DNA of 64,000 bases from Lamellibrachia satsuma. Lineage: Eukaryota; Annelida; Polychaeta; Sabellida; Siboglinidae. The notes beneath the pieces are model-generated. The model was not told where the DNA came from, did no database searches, and saw only the letters and a list, made by a program, of their open reading frames with translations. Shown here piece after piece: positions 1 to 10,100 of this stretch. Each line of letters opens with the position of its first letter. Position 1 is the first letter of the stretch. A program made the translations under genes and the position numbers. The DNA lies in the NCBI GenBank assembly GCA_033239005.1, contig BSQZ01000053.1, forward strand, positions 357,001-421,000, given 5' to 3'.

Positions 1-866
1 TATTGATAGTAAACATAAAAGCTATTGGAATATAGAGGAAACACATTTTCAGTAATTTAAACACAATTCTAGCTGCCATATCGCCCCTTTTTTAAATAAA
101 CAATATTTACCCAAAATAAACAACATGGAAGTGGGTCCAACCACATGATTATGAATGACAAGTTACATAGATTCAAGGTAACAACAATTAACAGTATTTG
201 TTAAATGGATAATAATTACCTGAACTCAACATTAACGATGTTGAAGTAGATTTGTCCAACCAACTTCAATACAGCTTCCATCAGCTAAACAGAACCATTA
301 ATATCGCTCTTAAAACCCATTTCTATGTAATAATTTACATGAAAATTTATATTCCATCTGAATGCAACATTTTTATAGTTATAATATGAAACAAAATGGC
401 TTTGATATGCGAGGTGCAATAGTTCCACAGAATATTAACATTACAATACAATACAATACAATACGGTCTTCAGGGACAAAGAGGAGAGCAACAATACAGT
501 AAAGACAATTTCTGAGCTCAGAAGTATGTCAAAACCAATGCCTCTAATCAGTTTTACAATTACAATTCCTCAACAATACATTACAACACAATAAATATTT
601 CATAAAACTGGACAAATATTAGCACGCAAGTTGTTACCAGACTCTGTGAAATTCACATTAAAGGAAGTTTAGCAACCTCTTACAGTCATGATTGCTTAAT
701 GGAGTTTTCGAGACCTTCTAGGTCCCTTAGTCAGCATCAAACTGAGCTGGAGAGTAGTTCAGTCTGACGCTGACGAAGGGACCAAGAAGATCTGGACAGA
801 TTTGCAGAGTAAAACAAATGTAGACTCCAAAAGGCATCAAAATTTCTTTAATAGAACAAATATTAT
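1..866. other. AT-rich sequence downstream of the mucin/three-finger gene
   Basis: This stretch lies 3' of the last exon of the minus-strand gene. It should hold the 3' UTR and intergenic DNA. I see no coding exon and no clear minus-strand AATAAA. A short ATACA run lies near 446-464. Confidence 0.4.
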
Positions 867-1138
867 TTATAAATGGTGCACTATTTCGCATTTGTAACCT
901 AATCTTAACAAACAGTTTGATGAGGGACTCTGAGCTAGCACTGTGGGTAAGGAAGTGGACATGTGTACCGCGTTGATGACAGCTGCTTTGAGTTCTTTGT
1001 AGGCAGGAGATAACTTGTCCACCAGGCTTTTGATGAATACAAGACCAATCAGTCTGACACTGATGGACAGGCGGGACTGTTTCTCTTGTGGGATTGCAAC
1101 AGTTGTAGTCGTTGGCTTTGTTGTTGTAGTGGGTTGAC
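867..1138 (-). CDS. Terminal exon: Thr-rich lead and C-terminal helix
   Basis: Acceptor TTACAG|GTCAACC, phase 1, then PTTTTKPTTTT, a long predicted helix (LVFIKSLVDKLSPAYKEL), and a stop at 867-869. Unlike the internal modules it lacks the triple cysteine after the helix. There is no hydrophobic GPI or membrane tail, so a secreted product fits. It is about 4.9 kb from the previous exon, most of that being the hAT insertion. Confidence 0.5.
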
Positions 1139-4100
1139 CTGTAAGCATGTTATTTTACGGGGTACTTTCTCTCAGCTTCAAGTGCATATAGCAAACCACA
1201 GGAATGTCAGTTCAGTGGGGAATGATGCAAAATCTGCCTACACTATTCTCTTAAGTTCTTAATTGTTGCAATAGATAACTAGACATGCCTTAATTACCCC
1301 ATTAATACGAACAGTCGTTTTTATTAAAGAGCGTATACTTTTGTTACGATCACCAGGTAATTTGCAAACGAGTGAATAGTCTTATGTTATAGTATAATTA
1401 CAGAGGTGCTATACGTATTTTTGCTCTTTTTTCATCGAACTTTGGCTAAGCAGAACCAAAGTTAATTTCATAGTTTGTCACATAACTTCATTAAAACTAA
1501 ACAAAAAAATTTGCACAATGAACTAGGATGTTGAAGCCGATATTAAATAGATTAGATGTTCGGCTCTGGTGCTTGTATCCTTCATGAATTGATGATTTGA
1601 TGCTGCAATGCCTACCTGCTGTCGAGATGTCAGGCAGCATGGGGCGAGCTGAAAACGAATAAGCAAAGTGACAATATCATATGTTCATTGAACCTGTTTT
1701 TTATGTCAAATTGTTACCATTGGGAAAACGTTATTCAGAAATCCAGTAAGTGTTTGGAAAGAAAACAGATGTGTACAGTTACTATCCTAATTAAAGCTGC
1801 CTCTACAATTCATTCACAGTCTGTTTCATAAAACCAAGAGTGTGCACTTTTATTAGATCATTGAAAGATCAGTAAATTGCAAAAGTATGAATAACCATAA
1901 GTCAATGTATATAGAAGCGGGCTACAAATAGCCTTAAATCAATGTATGTACACATGGGCTACAAATAGCCTTAAGTCAATACATGTAGAGGTGGGCTACA
2001 GAAAGCCTTATGTCAATGTATGTTGAGGTGGGTTACAAATAGCCTTATGTCAATGTATGTAGAGGCAGGCTACAGGAAGCCTTATATCAATGTATGTAGA
2101 GGTGGGTTACAAATAGCCTTAAGTCAATGTGCGTACACACGGGCTACAAATAGCCTTAAGTCAATACATGTAGAGGTGGGCTACAGAAAGCCTTATGGCA
2201 ATGTATGTTGAGGTGGGTTACAAATAGCCTTATGTCAATGTATGTAGAGGCAGGCTACAGGCAGCCTTATGTCAATGTATGTTGAGGTGGGTTACAAATA
2301 GCCTTATGCAGACCTGCCTACACCAAAAATGTCTGGTCAGTAATCCTGATATGCCCTCATACAAATTTTCAGGAATATAGACCTGCTGTCAGTAATAGTT
2401 CAAAACTGTGTCAAATAACAGTAATACTTTAATACTGTGTCCAAATTGTCGTCAGATTATGCAATAAACAGCAAATAACAAATACCACTCAGAGAGTTAC
2501 ATATAACACTTTACTATGGAGAAAAGCACAAGATCATCCGGGTGCCAATGTGTGGTAGTGTCCAAATTATAAGTTCAGAATCGACATTTGCAAGTTGTAA
2601 CAAAGAACACGTTGAACTTTACACTGTACACTGTAGCATCTAGTTTTGTCAACACAAGACACGTCTGATTAGAGTGCTGTCAGTCTACTTCAGGCCTGGT
2701 CTCCTTAGAGAGAGACCTGTGATAGGCACTTTTTAAGTCACGTAGAGTTTGACTACTGTACTCTCTGTCGATACAGCTGACTCGGTTTGACTTGACAAGT
2801 AGAGCTTCAAGGGTATCATCTCCCAAGGAATTTCTCACGTCCGTTTTGTTCTTCCGGACACAAGAAAATACTCTCTCACAGATAGCACTGCTATGTGGGA
2901 TCGTAAGAATGCCCAGCATAACATCCGAGACATCACGGAATGGCAGCTCTTCACTGTGGTAAATTTTGTGTCCAATGTTCTTCCAGGTATGGTCCATTCT
3001 TGCAGCCATACAGTCAGCTATGTCTGCGGACTGGTAGAGGGAGAATTCTTCCAGCAGCGAGTCCTTCGTAGATCCTGCAGGGATTATAATTGGATATGTG
3101 TCCAAAAAAGAAAAGAAAGTCAGCTGACTGTGTGTTCACCTGAAGTCTAGCATCGGCCACTTCTGCATGCTTGAGCAACTCCTGTTGTAGTGGTAGCTTT
3201 GCAACAAGGTAATCACAGACTACAACAAAGTACCTTTTGACATTGACGAAAAACTCCTCCAGTCTGCTGTCTCAAAGGGCTCGCTTCTCTTTCTCTGCAA
3301 TGAAGGCCCGGGCATCTTCACCAATGATGAGGTCTGCATGTGATTTTACGTGATATGGAAGCTTGTATTGGACATCTTCCATACTCGACTTGCCTTTGAG
3401 GGCGACAGGCTTGAATAATCGCACAAATATGTCAAGTAGCAAATTCTGCAAACTTCTGCGCATTGAATGCATTTTAGGTTCATCTGACTGCAAGCTGAAC
3501 AAAACTGCATTGAACACCTTATTGGTGTAGTGCAAGAACATGCAGTATAGATGGTTAGTCGGGGATTTCAGGAACAATACAATCCTGTCCACTCGCTCAT
3601 GCTGGGCAGATGTTCCTTTGTCCTTGACAGACTTCTGCTCTTCCTTAAAGAAAGACTTCAATGCATCCCAATTCTTGAGCAATCGTTCAAGGCATCTGCC
3701 AATGCTCAGCCATCGGGTGCAGACATGTTTGAGCATCTTCTGTTGCTCGACATCATAGAGGTCTTGAAAGTCAGCTAATCGATGCATCCTTGTGGAACTC
3801 TTCTTGAAGTAATAGAAAATGTCGACCAGGATTTCTGATACAGCTACTGGCAGATGTTCGGGTGCTTTGCTTTGCAAAAACTCCTTTCTTTGACCCGGTC
3901 ATAACATTGGCATTGTCACAACCCAAGGCAAGGCAGTTTTCCCATGGCACACCATTGCTTGCAAATTCGTCGTCCAGCAGATGAAAGATATTCTCGCCAG
4001 TTGCAGACCCTTTACAAACAGGAATTGCAAGAACATCAGACTGCACATCAGATGTAAAAGCATTAACAGTTCTCACAACAATTGGGAACTGTTTGTTGCC

Positions 4101-7100
4101 GCTGCCATCATCGTTACTTCCATCTGTAGATACAGTGAAGGGCATCATGCGCATGTTTGTTAGAAGATCCTGTCTGGCTGTGTGAGAGAGTTCTTTAACT
4201 AAGGCAGTGGCTTCGGCCACACTGGAACTTCTGTGCTATCTCAGAATCTGGAAACATCACCTTCATAGCACGACTGAAGGTGTCTGCCGCACTCATTGGA
4301 ATGTTCATTTCAGCCAGCATCCCAGACATTATGGTTTCTGCTTTAGTCACTTTCATCGTCTTTTCATCTTTCTCATTCCGTCTCGCAAAGAAGTTGCTGA
4401 TCGGCTTTGATGTCTTATGTAATGCAACATAGTCAGTGTGCCTCTTTGATGCGATATGCCTCCTGCAATAGATCAGATGCATCTATAAAGTTTTTTCTTT
4501 CTTATAACTTGTGACACTATTATTTTTATTCATTGGAAATATATTAATCAACCACAAAATGGCATTTGGATTTTTGCTGCATTATGCCTCAAAACTAAAC
4601 CGTGCAAAGACAGTAAGAGGTCATGACAATAAATTGTAGAGGTGGCCCAACAAGTTGAAATGTTACTTAGTCTTAGGGCGGGTTTTGGTTATATAACACT
4701 GTTCTAGGACTAGGAGACAAAAAAGGTACAACACTAAAACCTAATCTAAGTATATAAGGCGAGTTATACATGAATAATTATCCCATGAAATGACCTTTTA
4801 CCTATAATAAACAAATAACATTGAGAAACAAACAGATATGCACTGCATTTGTATGAAACATGTACTGCAATATTTAGAATCATGACTTAAGTTGTGTGCA
4901 CATGGCAGTGGCCATGGGCTATGGCTAAATAATCTGTGTAAGACCGAAAGTCTAACAAGTGCATCGTGTGGAACTTGGAAGACACGGCAAAACATGACAC
5001 GTGTCATTGTCATCGACTCATTTGACATTGCCATTGTGATGTCATGCATAGCTATGGGCCGGGCTGTGTAGATCATCAAACTCATGTCGTAAATCATCAT
5101 AATAATTTAAACGTAATCAGTGAATTACTCCTCAAATTACAACATAATTGTCAGGGATGATAATCACCGTAGAACCACTTCGATGACAAAATAGGCTAAC
5201 ATTAGTCCGTACTAATGTCGCATCCGTAACTGTGTTTTATAAGCCAAGACCATGTCATTACGATACACTAACGCTACTTGTCTAGTATAAACTTGCTACT
5301 AAATACACTGACTAAGTGAGTTAGTCTTAGACTTTGTTGGACATTCACTACAACACACTAGACTAGTCAGTACCTGCAATCACGGCCGCCATACGATATC
5401 GAATAGTCGATTTCGCAAATCTGTCAGTGCGCAAAGTTGACCACCTTCTTTGAGCTTGGTTGCAGTAGGGGCCATGCCTGTGTGTATTCGGTCTTAAACT
5501 TTTGAAGCACACATTTTTTCTTGGCTGGTGGTACCAATTCAATCTCCGCCATTTTTGTATCTCTCTCTCCGTTCGTGTCGCGTTCGCGTCTTTCCGTTTG
5601 ATCGCAGAAACGCGAATTTATTGTAACGTTGTTTCCTATTGGTTAAATTACGAACAGCAACAGCGAATGAAAAATCATGTCACAACACGCTGCAGTATAT
5701 ATGCTGCCACCTGTTGTCTACAGCGGAAGCTAACTTCGAAAAAAAAACAGGAATTATTAGTGATCGTCGTGACCAATTAAAATTCCGTAATATTTTTATC
5801 CCTCGCCGTAATACCGTAATTTGAGGTGTATTTCCGTAAACATTCCGGACAATCCGGAATGGTAGGCAGGTCTGCTTATGTCAATGTATGTAGACGTGGG
5901 CTACAGAAAGCCTTAAGTCAATGTATGTAGAGGCCGGCTACAAATAGCCTTACGTCAATGTATGAAGAGGTGGGCTACAGACAACGAAAACAAGATGAAT
6001 GAAAAATCAAAAGGCAGCTTTATGAGCTGATGAAATAATTGTAAATGTGATCTTACCAACAGTTGTTGTTGTTGTTTGGTTGTTACCACAGCAACAAGAC
6101 TTGATCTGAGGCATGAGATGCCCCATGAGGTCAAGGATGACAGTCAGCGACTCCGTTTTACTGCCCGGGGTGACACCTGGTGTTGTGGTCAGAGTCGGAA
6201 ATGCTGGACCTAGAATTACAAACACATTATGAAGTGGGCTGACACCATGATGACAGGAGACTTCTACAGATGACAAAATGATTTAGAAACATAAATGACA
6301 CTCACATCAACATTAGGTGTTGACACATGATTGTTCGGTGATGACAGTCACATCAACATCAGCTGATGACACTGTCACATGAATGTCACTTGATGACACC
6401 GTCACATCAACAATAGCTGATGACATTGTCACATGACTGTTGGGTGATGACATTGTCTTGTGAATGTCGGATGAAGATATTGTCACATGAATGTGGGGTG
6501 ATGATATTGTCACATGAATGTCGAATGATATATTGTCTCATGAATGTCGATATGGTTACAGCATTACAATATGTTGAATCAACATCACATTTTTTAGCAT
6601 CATATAATAAAAGAAAGCTTTACTGTTTTTTTATATATTCCAAAAGCCTACGCAAGAATATTTTTATATTTCCTTAGAACAAAATCTCAAGAGCAGTAGT
6701 ATAAACATGATGATAAAAAGGAAATGATAAAATGACACAAATACAGTTGCTATCATTCTATAATGATAAAAGGGTAAGTTGATCAAACAAACCATCATTC
6801 TAGAGATTAGAAGCCAAGGAATTCCAAAAAATGTACGGTGACGCAGGACAGCCATTCAACCAGAAACAACAGCGTACATGGTTACATGGACTGATGAAAT
6901 TATTACAAATAAGACGAATCTTACCATCACTATTTGTTGGTGTAGTCGACGTTGGGTTTTGGGGTTTATCACAGCCACAGCAGTTCTGGAGTTTTGGCAG
7001 AAGATCATCCATGATATCAAGAACAGAGGAAAGTATCTCTGACCGGTCACTGGGAGTGGCTGGAGTCACACTTGTTGACACGCCTGGAGTGGTCACCACA

Positions 7101-10100
7101 GCGGTGCTTTTCGCCGTAGTTGTTGTGATCCCTGGACTGGTTACTACAGTGGTACTCTTCACAGTGCTCTTCGTCGGAGTAGTAGTAGTAGAAGTTGTTG
7201 TTGTTGGTGTCAGCGAGTTATCAGGGTGTAAAGTTGTAGTCAGACCCACTGTTATTCAGAAATCCAGTAAGTGTTTGGAAAGAAAACAGATGTGTACAGT
7301 TACTATCCTAATTAAAGCTGCCTCTACAATTCATTCACAGTCTGTTTCATAAAACCAAGAGTGTGCACTTTTATTAGATCATTGAAAGATCAGTAAATTG
7401 CAAAAGTATGAATAACCGTAAGTCAATGTATATAGAGGCGGGCTACAAATAGCCTTAAATCAATGTATGTACACACGGGCTACAAATAGCCTTAAGTCAA
7501 TGCATGTAGAGGTGGGCTACAGGAAGCCTTATGTTAATGTATGTTGAGGTGGGTTACAAATAGCCTTATGTCAATGTATGTAGAGGCAGGCTACAGGAAG
7601 CCTTATATCAATGTATGTAGAGGTGGGCTACAGAAAGCCTTAAGTCAATGTATGTAGAGGCAGGCTACAGACACCCTTATGTCAACGTATGTAGAGGTGG
7701 GCTACAAATAGCCTTATGTCAACGTATGTAGAGGTGGGCTACAGACAGCCTTATGTCAATGTATGTAGAGGTGGGCTACAGACAGCCTTATGTCAATGTA
7801 TGTGGAGGTGGGCTACAGACAACGAAAACAAGATGAACGAAAAATCAAAAGGCAGCTTTATGAGCTGATCTTACCAACAGTTGTTGTTGTTGTTTGGTTG
7901 TTACCACAGCAACAAGACTTGACCTGAGGCATGAGATGCCCCATGAGGTCAAGGATGACAGTCAGCGACTCCGTTTTACTGCCCGGGGTGACACCTGGTG
8001 TTGTGGTCAGAGTCGGAAATGCTGGATCTAGAATTACAAACACATTACGAAGTGGGCTGACACCATGATGACAGGAGACTTCTACAGAAACATAAATGAC
8101 ACTCTCACATCAACATTAGGTGTTCACACATGATTGTTCGGTGATGACAGTCACGTCAACATCAGCTGATCACACTGTCACATGAATGTCACTTGATGAC
8201 ACCGTCAAATCAACAATAGCTGATGACATTGTCACATGACTGTTGGGTGATGACATTGTCATGTGAATGTCGGATGAAGATATTGTCACATGAATGTGGG
8301 GTGATGATATTGTCACATGAATGTCGAATGATATATTGTCTCATGAATGTCGATATGGTTACAGCATTAAAACAATATGTAGTTGCGGACTGTCTTAGTG
8401 TCAAAAATGTTGAATCAACATCACATTTTTTAGCATCATATAATAAAAGAAAGCTTTACTGTTTTTTTTATATATTCCAAAAGCCTACGCAAGAATATTT
8501 TTATATTTCCTTAGAACAAAATCTCAAGAGCAGTAGTATAAACATGATGATAAAAAGGAAATGATAAAATGACACAAATACAGTTGCTATCATTCTATAA
8601 TGGTAAAAGGGTAAGTTGATCAAACAAACCATCATTCTACAGATTAGAAGCCAAGGAATTCCAAAAAATGTACAGTGACGCAGGACAGCCATTCAACCAA
8701 AAACAACAGCGTACATGGTTACATGGACTGATGAAATTATTACAAATAAAACGAATCTTACCATCACTATTTGTTGGTGTAGTCGACGTTGGGTTTTGGG
8801 GTGAGGAAAGTATCTCTGACCGGTCACTGGGAGTGGCTGGAGTCACACTTGTTGACACGCCTGGAGTGGTCACCACAGCGGTGCTTTTCGCCGTAGTTGT
8901 TGTGATCCCTGGACTGGTTACTACAGTGGTACTCTTCACCGTGCTCTTCGTCGGAGTAGTAGTAGTAGAAGTAGTAGTTGTTGTTGTTGGTGTCAGTGAG
9001 TTATCAGGGTGTAAAGTTGTAGTCAGACCCACTGCTGGTGTTTGATCGACCGGTGGCTTTGTCCCGACTAAAACGAGACATGCAAAACTAAGGGGCCGTT
9101 CCCAATTGTGGATGTTTACCTATTTGTACAAAACATTTTTAGAACCCCGCCCCCTCCCCGAATAAGTACTTTAAAATGTTGATAAGATCCCAGATTGTAA
9201 ATCAATGGTAGTTCCGTAATAGTGGTCATATTTCACATGCGACTGACATTAATTTTAATTAGTACGCATGCCTTGACGCCCCTCCCATTAGTACATTCTA
9301 TGTTAATAGGTGAATGTCAACAATTGTGAACTGTCTCTACCCGGTAATACAATTCATGCTACAAATATTGTTTTTATTCCCTATTTAGCTGTTTTCAACC
9401 TCTGTGGTTGTAAATCAAATAAACTTGTTATATAGACTCTGTGAAGCCATCTACACATGACTTATTTAAATTATACAGATTTATTATTATGTAAAGATTT
9501 TTATGAAACCATTTATACATGAAGCTTGTATGCCGTATGAATGACAGTTCATACAGTATGAATGCTTCATGAAAATGGCATCCTGGAGAACACCATAGCA
9601 AACAAATCTAAACAATTATATAGACGTGTATATCTTTCTATAGAATTCTACAGAGCATAGTAAAATATTGTAGGGAATACTATACAATACTACCAATTCT
9701 ACACAAAGGCTCTGCAAAAATCCTACGGAATATTTTATAAAAATTCTACAGATTTTTTGGCTAAGGGACTGCATGAACAGTAATGTATTAGAGTGATGGA
9801 GACTCACTGTCGACAGGATTGGCAGGCAGATATTTGTTGCAGCCATAGCCCTGGCAGCAGTACACACAGTACGACTGGTCATTCTGTCCAGGACAGTTAT
9901 TCACATTGCCAGCTGCATTGTTCTCACAAGCCTGTAGCTGCTTACATCCTTTCATGATGTGAGCCATACCATTGCTGTGTCGCAGCTCTGACTGACAAGA
10001 CTCCTGCAAGTGATAAAGGTTGGGTAAAGGTAAGTTCTTATATAGATCGGTATCCAGTCTGTATGACCATTCAAAGCACTTTACATTTCACCCCCCCCCG

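Larger units (their letters stand above)
1731..9045. repeat. Tandem segmental duplication (unit A 1731-7249, unit B 7250-9045)
   Basis: Both units have the same order: a lead-in starting GTTATTCAGAAATCC, a 37-bp minisatellite, a helix-CCCG exon, a 27-bp minisatellite and a Thr-rich exon. Unit A is longer only because of the hAT insertion; without it the units are about 1.95 and 1.8 kb. Divergence is low apart from a 60-bp deletion in B2 and indels in the minisatellites, so the event is fairly recent. Confidence 0.8.
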
